Assembly (NCBI GenBank): GCA_027923505.1
Contig: BROI01000018.1
Span: forward strand, 660,152-724,151
Length of the DNA stretch: 64,000 bases
Direction of reading: 5' to 3'
Source of the DNA: Mayamaea pseudoterrestris
Lineage: Eukaryota; Bacillariophyta; Bacillariophyceae; Sellaphorales; Sellaphoraceae
A program made the translations under genes and the position numbers. Of this stretch, positions 33,394-42,485 are shown piece after piece (position 1 is the first letter of the stretch; each line of letters opens with the position of its first letter). The notes under the pieces are model-generated. The model saw only the letters and a list, made by a program, of their open reading frames with translations, ran no database searches and was not told where the DNA came from.

Positions 33394-35294
33394 CAGATGC
33401 GACGCGCGACGCGTCGTCGTTCCTTTAACGAGCCAACATCTGGTCCAAAGATGTGCTCAGCAGCCAGGATGTCGGCCTTCGTCACAGGACAGTTCGGCAA
33501 CTGATTGCTAGTAACGATGCGCAGGTAATCCTTGAGGCTTGGCCGTCCAATTTTGATTTGCAGTTCCCTAGCTCTAACAGCGCGTAAATAGTCATCATTG
33601 GTGTAGTTAGTACGGTTATCGTCTACCGTAGTCAACATCGCCACTCCATCCTTGACATCGCCGCGCTTGCCCTTTGAAAAGCTCTCGCAAACATACAGCC
33701 CAGAGTCCGTCTCGACAAACTCTCGCTGCTTACCGTCCGGCTTCTCCACGACGAACATTGGACGCTCCACGCCATGCATGAGATACTCCACGGTAAACTT
33801 CTTTCGGACTTGCGCCAAACTCAAAATGTTCGCCAGCCCCTGCGGATACCACCACACCGGACCATAGCCCTCCAGGTCGCCCATCATGTTCGTCCTTACT
33901 GTACCAGCGTTGCACTTGATCACCATCCACGTTGGCACCGGGCGAATGTTCGTCAGCATCTTGGCGTTACAGAACAGATCCACTGTCGACTGATTGTCCA
34001 AGAGCACAGCCTTCTTTGAGATGTTCACCTTCGGCGGCTGCGCGAACATGTATCCGACCTCGTCGTCGTCGTCGCTATCTTCCTCGCTACCCAGCGTGAA
34101 GTGCTGCGCCCCACTAGCCTCTGCAGCCGGCGCACTCTCCGTAGACTCCGCTCTCGTGGGACAGTCTCGCTGCACATGACCAACCTGTTGGCAGATCCAG
34201 CATCTGGGAGGGTCACGCGCTGTACCAGTCGTGTGAAACGCCACGCCCTCGTTCGTTGGCAACGTGGCTTCTCCATCCGCATGCTCACGACGCTGCATGA
34301 TGTTGTATGCATCGTGGATCGTCAACGGGAAGTTGTCGTGCCCGTCGAGGTAGCAGTTGCGCAAGTGCTTGCAATACCCAGCGTATTCGCCCGTTGCGCC
34401 ACGCACGAAAAGCATCGCAAGCTCGAGCTCTTCGGCGGCCTTGATATCATCCTTGTTCGCCTTGTTACGATTGTCATCCTTGGCAATGTTCAGCGCCACA
34501 ATCTCGTTGTGCATCGTGACGCCAACCGCCTTCGCCACGTCTGCCAGCGTGACCATGCTTTCGTAATATTTCTGCAGGCTTTCGCGCGCTCCTTGAGTAC
34601 GTCCGAACAACTCAGCTTGAATGTCCACGACTTGATCCACAAGTTTGCAGCGCCCTTCGTACGTGTGCGAGATCTCCTTGATAATCGCCAGCAACTTAAT
34701 TCCGTCCGTGTCCTCCTCGGCGTCTCGGAACTTGGCGTGCGACTTGACACGATCCTTCATACGCTCCGTGCATTGCCCATACAACACGGCGTAGAGACCA
34801 GCGAGGAAGTCGGAGTATACACGCACGCGCTCGACATGCTCTTTCTTGTCGGCCTTGTATTCCTCGAGCATTATGGACCAGTCCGAGTCCGTCGTGTCGG
34901 CATCCTTCGTTGGACGCGCAGGCTCGTCAGGAATCTCCAGTTCCACGTTGCGCATGCCCTTGAGCAGCTCCTTGGTATATTTCTTGTAGGAGCGCCCGAC
35001 GAAAGTGATGATCTCGTTCGTCGTACGGATGAATCCATCGGGATCGCGCGAACCGTTGTAGTCGTAGATGAAGCCAGCGAGCGTCGGCTCGCTTCCTTGG
35101 AAATTTCCACTCGGCGCACGACTCGGTCCGTTGAGTCTGTTACCATTGCCTTGGTTCCCGGAACGATTCCCAGCACGATTCCCACGACGATAATGACGGT
35201 TACGTCGGTTTCCTTCGCTTGCTGGCGGAGCGGGAGGTGCACCTCCACCGCTCGACGCCGTTCCTGTCGTCGGAGTATTGCTCGTCGAAGACAT
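33390..35294 (-). CDS. Copia Gag, protease and pre-integrase ORF
   Basis: 634 codons from ATG 35294, only 27 bases inside the 5' LTR. The N-terminus is Gly/Arg/Asn-rich. A helical Gag region follows, then a zinc knuckle CWICQQVGHVQRDC (CX2CX4HX4C). The protease region has VLLDNQSTVDLF; the usual active site is D-S/T-G, here DNQ. A GAG-pre-integrase segment follows, ending EHIFGPDVGSLK, where the frame breaks: the matching continuation is in the -1 frame. Confidence 0.88.
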   Translation of the reverse strand: MSSTSNTPTTGTASSGGGAPPAPPASEGNRRNRHYRRGNRAGNRSGNQGNGNRLNGPSRAPSGNFQGSEPTLAGFIYDYNGSRDPDGFIRTTNEIITFVGRSYKKYTKELLKGMRNVELEIPDEPARPTKDADTTDSDWSIMLEEYKADKKEHVERVRVYSDFLAGLYAVLYGQCTERMKDRVKSHAKFRDAEEDTDGIKLLAIIKEISHTYEGRCKLVDQVVDIQAELFGRTQGARESLQKYYESMVTLADVAKAVGVTMHNEIVALNIAKDDNRNKANKDDIKAAEELELAMLFVRGATGEYAGYCKHLRNCYLDGHDNFPLTIHDAYNIMQRREHADGEATLPTNEGVAFHTTGTARDPPRCWICQQVGHVQRDCPTRAESTESAPAAEASGAQHFTLGSEEDSDDDDEVGYMFAQPPKVNISKKAVLLDNQSTVDLFCNAKMLTNIRPVPTWMVIKCNAGTVRTNMMGDLEGYGPVWWYPQGLANILSLAQVRKKFTVEYLMHGVERPMFVVEKPDGKQREFVETDSGLYVCESFSKGKRGDVKDGVAMLTTVDDNRTNYTNDDYLRAVRARELQIKIGRPSLKDYLRIVTSNQLPNCPVTKADILAAEHIFGPDVGSLKERRRVARRIW

Positions 35295-35321
35295 GTCTTT
35301 TCACTCCCTTCTTGGAGAAAA

Positions 35322-35437
35322 TGTTGGATCTAGAATATAGTGGCAATTGGATCTTCTCGCTAGCCCACCGCGTTTACATCGCACCGTCCGTCACGTCCCG
35401 CTGTCTCTTCGGTTTGGGTTCTCATCCATGCTCAACA
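35322..35437 (-). repeat. Right LTR (5' LTR of the element), shortened
   Basis: 116 bp beginning TGTTGGATCTAG and ending CTCAACA. The terminal ~45 bp match the left LTR closely (CTGTCTCTTCGGTTTGGG block). The inner half lacks about 95 bp and has substitutions and small indels around CACCGCGTTTAC. The missing part lies towards the primer-binding side in the element's direction. Confidence 0.85.
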
Positions 35438-35442
35438 CAACC
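35438..35442. other. Target-site duplication, right copy (CAACC)
   Basis: Matches 30313-30317 and marks the outer limit of the retrotransposon. Confidence 0.85.
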
Positions 35443-36346
35443 CTCAATTCCTTGCCAGTCGCCGCAAATCGACATGCCATTCGTAACATCATGGCCGAGC
35501 TACGGAAGTGCGAAAGTCTCGAATTTATTGTCTCTTCTACGTAAATTGTGGCTGCGACGTTATGCTCGCTTTTGCCGAGACCTTGCATCGACTTCCATTC
35601 ACAAGGCCAGTGTTTATTTGGGAAATTGACGTTTTGTTTGATGACTCTTCGCAATTTGCCTCGATTGACGCATCTCAAAATCAAGAGTGAATGGTGATTG
35701 TATCATAATGGCGATGGTATATGCGAAGAGCTGGCTTTGTTCCTCGACGGCGGCCAGTTCCATGCGAGTCGACGTTTGCTCCCTTCTCGCCCCCACGACA
35801 CTATTCTCCCTGCGTTACACGCCATTCCAAGTTTGAAATCTTCGCACATTTCATACCAGGACGAGATGAAGCATTGGGTGATTCCCGACTTGACACCGCG
35901 TCCATCTCAGGCGATTTGCCCGCGTCTTGCTTTCGAAACTTTTGTCAAGCGCTCGCCGGAGCAAGAGTAAAATGTGTCACGTGCGCTGCAAGCAGTCCCA
36001 AACACCGCTTTTCCTGCAGAACCAAACATTACCATCTGGCGGTTGCCGCTGCGTTGCAGTCGCGCATGGAGAGCTTCTCTCTGCCGTACATGCCTTGTTG
36101 AACGTTACCTACTGTACTGAGCATCTAGGACGATTTAATACGGCCAAGGAACCAGCAGAGGTTTGCCGGCTAACGATTTAAAGAGTAGGTACCGGCAGTG
36201 CAGTAATTTTGATGTTAAATAATTTATTAGTGTATTGACGTACCACTTTTACCCAGCACAAGCATGTTATTAAGAGAAGTCGCCCAGTGCACATCTTGTG
36301 CAAGATTCATGTTTCAAAGGCCCCTCAATTCTTTTTTTTCTAGCAT
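35443..36346. other. Spacer right of the retrotransposon, with possible LRR remnants
   Basis: Short plus-strand pieces look leucine-rich (MAELRKCESLEFIV near 35490-35540, LRNLPRLTHLKIK near 35645-35685) but are in different frames with stops between. They may be another eroded LRR-like gene into which the element inserted. A 126-codon plus frame (35721-36101) has a few Cys pairs but no recognised family and overlaps an equally long frame. No gene is called. Confidence 0.35.
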
Positions 36347-38056
36347 TCACTGAAAGCCAAAAACATTGTACTGATCAGGATTGTAAAGTACAATCTCGCG
36401 CGATTCGCAGGCGACAATCGCCTGCGACTTTCCGCGCTCCATCGCAGCAAGCTGCGGTGCTTCTTCCATCTCTGCATCTTTCAAAATGTCCAAAGTCCAG
36501 ATTGCAATCGCCTGTACTGCGTGGCGCATTAACGCCACCAACCAGCGGCATCCTCTGTGCATCGCGCCAATCGCCAACCGATAAATGTTGCAAATGCCAA
36601 TGCCTGCATCCAAAATTGCATGGCACAACAAAGTCAATGCTCCAAGGCATTGTGAGACAATTCGTGAACGGCCAAATGCAACAGTACGTCGCGCAATCCA
36701 CCCAATTATTGAGCGGTGCAATGCATTGCGAAAGAAAACGCCCACAAATTCTAGCATCTCCAACAACGCCTGCATGAAAAGGGTGCACATTATCCAAAAG
36801 GCAAACACGTGGGCCGGCTCAGCGAATAGTTCATCCAGTTTCATCGAGTGAAAATGAGAGGCGTATTTGAAAACACCCAAAGATGCACATACATAGCACT
36901 TGGAGACATGATGCACTGCCTCTCGCTTCGCAGCCTTTAAGTTTCGATTCTTTCGCCGTGCGCATAACAGCAAGTACATGTCGACAACTTGTGCGGCGAG
37001 AACAATCATGGCCATGGGTTTGTTAAAAATCAGAAATCGAAACGTAGTGGGCTGTTCCATCAACCAAGGGCCAACATGGATGATGACTTCCCATGAACCG
37101 CCCAAGACCAACAAGCATAACAGACACAGCTTGACGTTTCTCGTGAAGCGAGCCGAAAGCCATGCGTTGATAACAATGGCATTTATTGGCGCGGTGTATA
37201 TGAATTGGAGGACCAAACTATAGCAGAGTGCGACCAAAAAACCAGAGTTGTTCCACAGCACGATAGGCAGTGGCTTGTCAAACATGGTCGAGGGACAGAT
37301 GTCTCCCCCATTACCAACGAATGATACCACGCAGTAGCTAGCCACCAGCATTGCGTTGCAAGCTTTCATCGTTATCGATCGATCCGATCCATGGTAGGCC
37401 CATGCGTCTGCCAAAACGTAGGCGACCAAAAGCATGGCCAATGGCCTGCTCGCAACCTCAAAGCAAACCTCCATGAAATCTCCCGCCCAATACTCTGTCA
37501 TATACGACAACCAGAGCAGGACTGCGAATGTGACCAAGAAAACGACGCGAAAGAAGCGTTTTTGCTTGTCTTGTTCAGATACTGTTGGCTGACTGACATA
37601 GCAGCAGGTTCCATAGCCGCCGGCGAAGAGTAACATGGGCCAGATAATCACGAGTATGGGCTTGGCCGTTTCGTACGCTGTCTGGCTCGCATTGTTAACG
37701 CTGGTTTGAAGCGTCTTGGCATGGTTCCATGCCATGCGGGCCATGGCAAAAAGATGGTCGACAAATTGTTTGACGCGCACTTCGGCAGCGTCGAGCGCAT
37801 CGAATGCTTCCGTGATTGCATCGGAAGCATGAGCGGCTGTTGTAGAAGTAATTGTAGATGTGATGTTCTTGTTTGATGCCCGACGCTTGTCTTGCGTCGA
37901 CGCTTTTAATGTGGAAGCAGTAGTGGCAGCCTCCTTGGAGCTGTCGCCCGTGCTGCATGCGCATGTACTGCCAGCAGCAACGCTTTTAGTCAGCGCCAAG
38001 AGGCCGAAGAGAAGTAGGAGAAGAGCAGACCGATGATGGCCGCGATGATTCATCAT
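36347..38056 (-). CDS. Secretory-signal multi-pass membrane protein, unknown
   Basis: 569 aa, single exon, with tandem ATGs at 38056 and 38053. The N-terminus is a clear signal peptide (HRSALLLLLFGLLALTKSVAAG). It is followed by a Ser/Thr-rich polar segment with possible glycosylation sites (NIT, NNAS), an amphipathic helix and then roughly eight to ten hydrophobic segments, such as ILVIIWPMLLFAGGYG and VVFLVTFAVLLWLSYM. The C-terminal ~100 residues contain amphipathic helices (IGWIARRTVAFGRSRIV) and an acidic end. No family recognised. It is arranged head-to-head with the membrane protein gene at 38774; similar overall architecture suggests, but does not prove, a functional link. Confidence 0.75.
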   Translation of the reverse strand: MMNHRGHHRSALLLLLFGLLALTKSVAAGSTCACSTGDSSKEAATTASTLKASTQDKRRASNKNITSTITSTTAAHASDAITEAFDALDAAEVRVKQFVDHLFAMARMAWNHAKTLQTSVNNASQTAYETAKPILVIIWPMLLFAGGYGTCCYVSQPTVSEQDKQKRFFRVVFLVTFAVLLWLSYMTEYWAGDFMEVCFEVASRPLAMLLVAYVLADAWAYHGSDRSITMKACNAMLVASYCVVSFVGNGGDICPSTMFDKPLPIVLWNNSGFLVALCYSLVLQFIYTAPINAIVINAWLSARFTRNVKLCLLCLLVLGGSWEVIIHVGPWLMEQPTTFRFLIFNKPMAMIVLAAQVVDMYLLLCARRKNRNLKAAKREAVHHVSKCYVCASLGVFKYASHFHSMKLDELFAEPAHVFAFWIMCTLFMQALLEMLEFVGVFFRNALHRSIIGWIARRTVAFGRSRIVSQCLGALTLLCHAILDAGIGICNIYRLAIGAMHRGCRWLVALMRHAVQAIAIWTLDILKDAEMEEAPQLAAMERGKSQAIVACESREIVLYNPDQYNVFGFQ

Positions 38057-38773
38057 GGTAGATAGGGTGACGCTTGAAAACCTTGATGCGATGCTTGATG
38101 CTTGCGAACGACGGAAAGAAGAAGAGTTGCCCAGCGACTTTTAGCAAGGACAATGGACTGCAACAGCGAGTGAAACGATGAAAGGTTCCAGCGCTGAATT
38201 TATGGAGAATGGTCGCGTTCGTCGCCTTTTGTGATTGAAAATGGACCGGTCGACTGGTTTCTGTCGTGACGACCGTTGCATCAAGTCGTGATTGACCGCC
38301 CGCATCGCTAAATTCTCCCGCACCTCAGCTTGGCATTCACGCCATGTTCATCTACGATTGCGTACATGAGCTTGTAGAGTAACAAGGGCTGGGCGTGCAA
38401 ACGTCGGGGCGTAGAGACTTAAAGGAGCGCGAAAGCTGTCATGGTGAGTGGCGACGATCCGAGCCAAAAGAGTGAATGTCGCAGCGAGAATAAACTAGTC
38501 TTACCGGTTCTCGAGCCATCCACGAAAGAAACGCACATCGTCGGCGCGACCATGGAGGTACAAGCGGTTCTCGCAGCTAAACGATCGGTCTTGTTTGGCG
38601 GAAACGTGCATGCGTTCAGACGACCGGTATGGCTGTCGTGATTGACTGGAGTCCATCGATGGACTCGTCGCCATTATTTTTCACTAGTCTCTCTGCATTG
38701 CATTCGAGTCTGAACGATCACAAGCAGCGCTCTCTCATTCCATTACGACTTTACTACTACAAGCAATTTCACC
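38057..38773. promoter_or_regulatory. Shared 717-bp spacer of a divergent membrane-protein gene pair
   Basis: Separates the start codons of two outward-facing genes and so should contain both promoters. It has CT/GA-rich stretches near both start codons. No gene or repeated motif was recognised in it. Confidence 0.5.
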
Positions 38774-40327
38774 ATGATCATGGGCAGTCGCAAGACGCTT
38801 CTTGCCTTGGCGCTATCAGCCATTGTCTTTCTACAGACGAGCTCGGCCGCGCATGGCTTTGAGGCTTCGTCCAAGGACTTTGCAAACAAGTATCTGGCGT
38901 CGGCAGCCAACAAGCAGAGCCACTCGACTCTTTTAAAGCTGCAGCAACGTCATTCAGCAGCTGAAGTTGACAAGAACAAAGCCAAGCCTACAAGCGGACG
39001 AACCAAGGTAGCGATGCAGGTTGAAGACTCGGAGACTACCGAGCTCCCAGTCGTGTTGAGTGTCTTGAAGGATGCAGTTCTATTTGGCGTTCATGCCTTC
39101 TTTTCGCTGCTTCGCTTTGTTCTACAAGCAGTCCGAGCCACAATCGAAGCCTACCAACTTGTCTGCAAGACCGTTATTGTCGCTTGTCAGCTTATACACG
39201 CCGCCATTGACTCGATTCCCGGAGTCGTGGCGAGTGTATGGAGCGCTGGCGTTGCTTCGTTGTACCATGCTGGCGCGTTAATCAACATTATCTTGGAAGG
39301 AACCTTTCGCTTCTTCTGCAGCGAACATGCAGGTATATTGGTCATTCTCGGGACGGTTCTTTACTTGGTAATTGAGTTCCTCGTCGGAGCCTATAAGCTC
39401 GTCAAGTTTCTTCGTACGGGTGCCAAACTCCGGTGGAGCAAGATTCCAACGACACTACTTTATGTTTTGGATTGCATGAGCTGGCCGTGCTTTTACTATG
39501 GGTACACATGCTTGCTCAATCTCGACCGCAACCTGCTCGTCCGCTGTGCCCTGTTTATATTGCTCACAGTGCCATTTCGCTTGGCTGTTATTGGTCACGA
39601 CATTGAAAGCAATGCCGAAACAATCAAGGCCAAGATACGCTCCTTTTTGACACGAATCTCCAAAGCCAAACGATGCTTTTGGGATGCTGACTTGGCGACC
39701 GCGGCTCGCCTTGTGCGAGGGTTCAATTCGATGCAAGCGTTGGAGCAGCGAAACCACCTGCCCTCCTTGCTCGAAACCCTTGCCAGGCTGCCTTGCGAGC
39801 CCAAGACTGTCAAGGAGCTAGATATATTTTCGAGCATGGCCGAATGCGCCGAAATTGTGGGCGAGATTCAGTTTGAAACATTGAGCAAGTTGGAGGTGGT
39901 CATGGGCAAGGAAAAACTTGGTCGTGTGCCATTTTCGTCCACACTGGTCGTCGACTACAAGACAGTTTTTGACAAGCTAGCACGCAAGTTTTGCAACTAT
40001 GATGTTGACAAGCAAATGGAAGAGCTCATGCCAACGATTGAGTTTCTCATGGCCATTGCCAATGATGGCGGTGTACGCGCTGCCGAGGACGCCTTGAGCA
40101 CAGTTCTCAAACTGGTCGCTGATTTCAGACCATTGATTTCAGTGCATGGCATTATGAATATTATGAATCATGGAATCCGTGTCAGTCAAACCATTCGTCG
40201 CCTTGTTCCAAAGGGCATGGAGAAATTCTATTTTGAAAAGATCCGGCAAATGACTTTCGAGGATTTAGCAGGAGGGTCCGCCCACTTTGTCATTTTGTCC
40301 AGAGACGCGACGACTGCAGAATTTTAG
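38774..40327 (+). CDS. Secretory-signal multi-helix membrane protein, unknown
   Basis: 517 aa, single exon from an ATG in CACCATG context. A signal peptide (TLLALALSAIVFLQTSSAAHG) is followed by a polar Lys/Gln/Ser-rich stretch. Several long hydrophobic helices cover about residues 95-280, including AGILVILGTVLYLVIEFLVG and LLVRCALFILLTVPFRLAVI. The C-terminal ~230 residues are soluble and helical, with LPSLLETLARLPCEPKTVKEL and repeats reminiscent of armadillo-type packing (AIANDGGVRAAEDALSTVL); that comparison is only an impression. No family recognised. It shares a divergent promoter region with the membrane protein at 36347-38056. Confidence 0.75.
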   Translation: MIMGSRKTLLALALSAIVFLQTSSAAHGFEASSKDFANKYLASAANKQSHSTLLKLQQRHSAAEVDKNKAKPTSGRTKVAMQVEDSETTELPVVLSVLKDAVLFGVHAFFSLLRFVLQAVRATIEAYQLVCKTVIVACQLIHAAIDSIPGVVASVWSAGVASLYHAGALINIILEGTFRFFCSEHAGILVILGTVLYLVIEFLVGAYKLVKFLRTGAKLRWSKIPTTLLYVLDCMSWPCFYYGYTCLLNLDRNLLVRCALFILLTVPFRLAVIGHDIESNAETIKAKIRSFLTRISKAKRCFWDADLATAARLVRGFNSMQALEQRNHLPSLLETLARLPCEPKTVKELDIFSSMAECAEIVGEIQFETLSKLEVVMGKEKLGRVPFSSTLVVDYKTVFDKLARKFCNYDVDKQMEELMPTIEFLMAIANDGGVRAAEDALSTVLKLVADFRPLISVHGIMNIMNHGIRVSQTIRRLVPKGMEKFYFEKIRQMTFEDLAGGSAHFVILSRDATTAEF

Positions 40328-40661
40328 GCGCTTGATGGCTTTGACAATGGACGGCATGCGAATGATACAACAATCACTTGAGTCTACCGTCCGGCATTCA
40401 TATTATACATGATTAATCGATGCATGTGGTTTGCTTAAAACGTAAATGCTGATAAACAAGATTCGTAAATTACCAATATATGCTATACTCTACAATCGTC
40501 TACATTATATTTAATAAAATAGTCATGTTGACGCAGGATCGGTGGCGCTGCCGAAAGATGGGCAAATTTACAGTCGTCTACCCCTTTCATTTGCTTGTTC
40601 AAGCGGACTCATGCCATAATGATCCAGCAGAATCATTGCCGTTTCGGTGCAAAGTCGTGCT
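40328..40661. other. Convergent spacer
   Basis: AT-rich 3' flanks of the membrane protein (plus) and the La-motif gene (minus). No gene seen. Confidence 0.5.
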
Positions 40662-41060
40662 TTACATGTCAATACATAATGAAACGCCCAACAATGTTTC
40701 TATCTCATTTTTACTGCTGAACGAGCGATGAGAGGATGCAGTCGCATCCGCATCATGATTCACCTTTCGTCCCGTCTTGGCGTCAATCTGGTAGACTCTC
40801 AAATGCTTGGATCGCGCTTGAATCGCCTGAATTACAGCTTGTTTTGCATCTACTCCAAGCGTCAGCAGTTTGACCTTTTGGAATTGGCAGAGAATGGAAA
40901 GCGGCACGCAGCCATCGTTCAAGTGGCGCAGCGTCTGCAAATAAACGTCCTTGCGCAAGTTGCAGTGCGAAAAGTGGTATTCGATTTGGTGCGCAAGCGC
41001 AGTGAGCATGGTGTTGTTAGTAGTAGTAGTAGTGTTTAAAGATGAAGTCGTCGTCGTCAT
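40662..41060 (-). CDS. Stand-alone La-motif (LARP-type) RNA-binding protein
   Basis: 132 aa from ATG 41060. After a Thr/Asn-rich head of about 17 residues, one La motif fills most of the protein. It has LAHQIEYHFSHCNLRKDVYLQ, where family members usually have QIEYYFSxxNLxxDxFL, then GCVPLSILCQFQKVKLLT and VIQAIQARSKHLRVY. This winged-helix fold binds RNA, often 3' oligo(U) or mRNA ends. No RRM follows, unlike genuine La proteins. It could be a short LARP or an incomplete model lacking other exons. The reading frame is open upstream but lacks an earlier ATG. Confidence 0.75.
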   Translation of the reverse strand: MTTTTSSLNTTTTTNNTMLTALAHQIEYHFSHCNLRKDVYLQTLRHLNDGCVPLSILCQFQKVKLLTLGVDAKQAVIQAIQARSKHLRVYQIDAKTGRKVNHDADATASSHRSFSSKNEIETLLGVSLCIDM

Positions 41061-41419
41061 GATGAACTCGGAGCGAACTGCGTTGTCGAAATGGAACAAA
41101 ATGAGATTGGATGGAGTCGTCGTCGTCGAAGTCGTTTGCAGCGGGAACTTTCTTGTCAAGCTTGCTCGTGCTGCTGCAACTGCTAGTAGTCCTTGTTCAA
41201 TGCTTTGTCAATAGTCTCGCGTCGAATTCACTTGCTGCTATGGTATGATATGCGTCGTCGCTACGAATCTCCTTCGTTTGGTTTTCGATCCGGATCGTCT
41301 CGTCGCTTTGTGCGAAACGTCACTCTGTCTTATTAATACCAGTACTAGCCGCAAGTACATCATCCACGTACGTCAGCGTTCAGATACCGCCTTACTACGT
41401 TGAATTTGCTGCCGATGCG

Positions 41420-41450
41420 GATCGCGATCGATCGATCGATCGACCGATCG
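41420..41450. repeat. GATC-type microsatellite
   Basis: A run of GATC/ATCG units with two substitutions (gatcgcgatcgatcgatcg...). It is self-complementary. Confidence 0.8.
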
Positions 41451-41674
41451 TCTCACAGTTGCTTAGTCAAGTACATTGCCGGAAATCAGCGTGGAAAGAC
41501 TCCCAAGCTCTAGTATAATCTGAGTGCACTCGGATCTTTTTGGGAGGTATAGGGTGCTGATTTGTGGAGGCATCCGCAGTCAGTGCTCTATGCATCAAGC
41601 AACTGTCACACCCCTTTGTCTTAGCCGGTCGGTTCTGGCAACCTCTGAGTTCTTTGGGCTTGGAGGAGGGGAGG

Positions 41675-41724
41675 GTCCATTGGGTATAGTCCATTGGGGA
41701 AAAGTCCATTGGGGATAGTCCAGT
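41675..41724 (+). repeat. Short tandem repeat, 14-15 bp unit
   Basis: GTCCATTGGG-type units start at 41675, 41689 and 41704, and a partial one at 41718. Spacing is 14, 15 and 14 bp. Confidence 0.75.
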
Positions 41725-42485
41725 TCTAGCAAGTGCTGCTGCCGACAACTGCCAGTTGTGGAACACTGTGGTTCAATCATGCCAGGCGATTGCGATGCCT
41801 GGTTGTTCAATTGGTTGATTGAACAAATCACTTCAAACCAACCCTGCAGCCATTCCTACTGTAATTCACGTCAGCTTTGGCATCGACGAGTTGAAGAATG
41901 CAAGCGCTGATGAGGTGGTTCGTTTGCAAACTGTTGCCGGTGATGCGTTGATGAGTATACTATCGGCAAGTACGGACGGTTATCTGTTTTGTCATTAAAG
42001 TGATTGCAGTTTCACCCGTTTTGTAAGTCGTTTGCATTCCTCGCAGGCCGCTTCATTGATGAACGATGGCAGCAGCAGCGACCAGCAATACTTTGGTTGT
42101 GGCGATAGCGTGAATGGAATTGAATAAGTACATGTTCATTGACACGATTGTACCTTGTGTGCCATTGCAGTGAGGTTTTGCCGGTACGTCGTGCGCAGTC
42201 CTTTATGCGTGTCACTGCTCGTGCGCTCGTACTTATTTTTCCTATCCAATCTAACGCCTGTACCATTTCGTTTGCACGTTTTCACAGATGCTACTTGGCG
42301 TTACTTCCAGCAGATCTATCCTCGCCAATCTAATGTCTGCAATGTTACGTTTGCATGTTTAACACAGATGCCTTTTAAGTTACTCGTCAAGGAATCCTGC
42401 TATAACCAAGGCAGTCAGCTGGTCAAGACGTTTGGCGGTACATCATGTCTGCTGCTGCTGCTTATACAGGTGTCCTGTTTTTTTA

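Larger units (their letters stand above)
30318..35437 (-). mobile_element. Ty1/copia LTR retrotransposon (diatom CoDi-like), complete but mutated
   Basis: A 5120-bp element read right to left. LTRs start TGTTG and end CAACA and are flanked by CAACC duplications. The domain order in the element's own direction is Gag with a zinc knuckle, protease, integrase, reverse transcriptase and RNase H; integrase before RT defines copia. Coding is split into three ORFs by two shifts to the -1 frame. The LTRs differ strongly (116 vs 211 bp), so the insertion is probably old and not able to move by itself. The encoded domains resemble the copia lineages common in diatom genomes; the exact lineage needs a phylogeny. 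Confidence 0.92.
41061..42485. other. Transition zone between the last gene and the satellites
   Basis: No gene supported. It contains a GATC microsatellite, a short 14-15-bp tandem repeat and, near 42246-42400, two diverged copies of a ~79-bp sequence starting CCAATCTAA (42246 and 42325). Confidence 0.45.

Noticed and set aside
33390-33440. Programmed -1 frameshifting as the normal way to make the copia polyprotein
   Set aside because: The break falls inside the pre-integrase domain rather than at a Gag/Pol boundary, and no classical slippery heptamer is present; a single-base deletion is more likely, though kept as a question in the findings.
35721-36101. 126-codon frame with a few Cys pairs right of the retrotransposon
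   Set aside because: It overlaps an equally long frame, lacks a recognisable domain and sits in eroded sequence.
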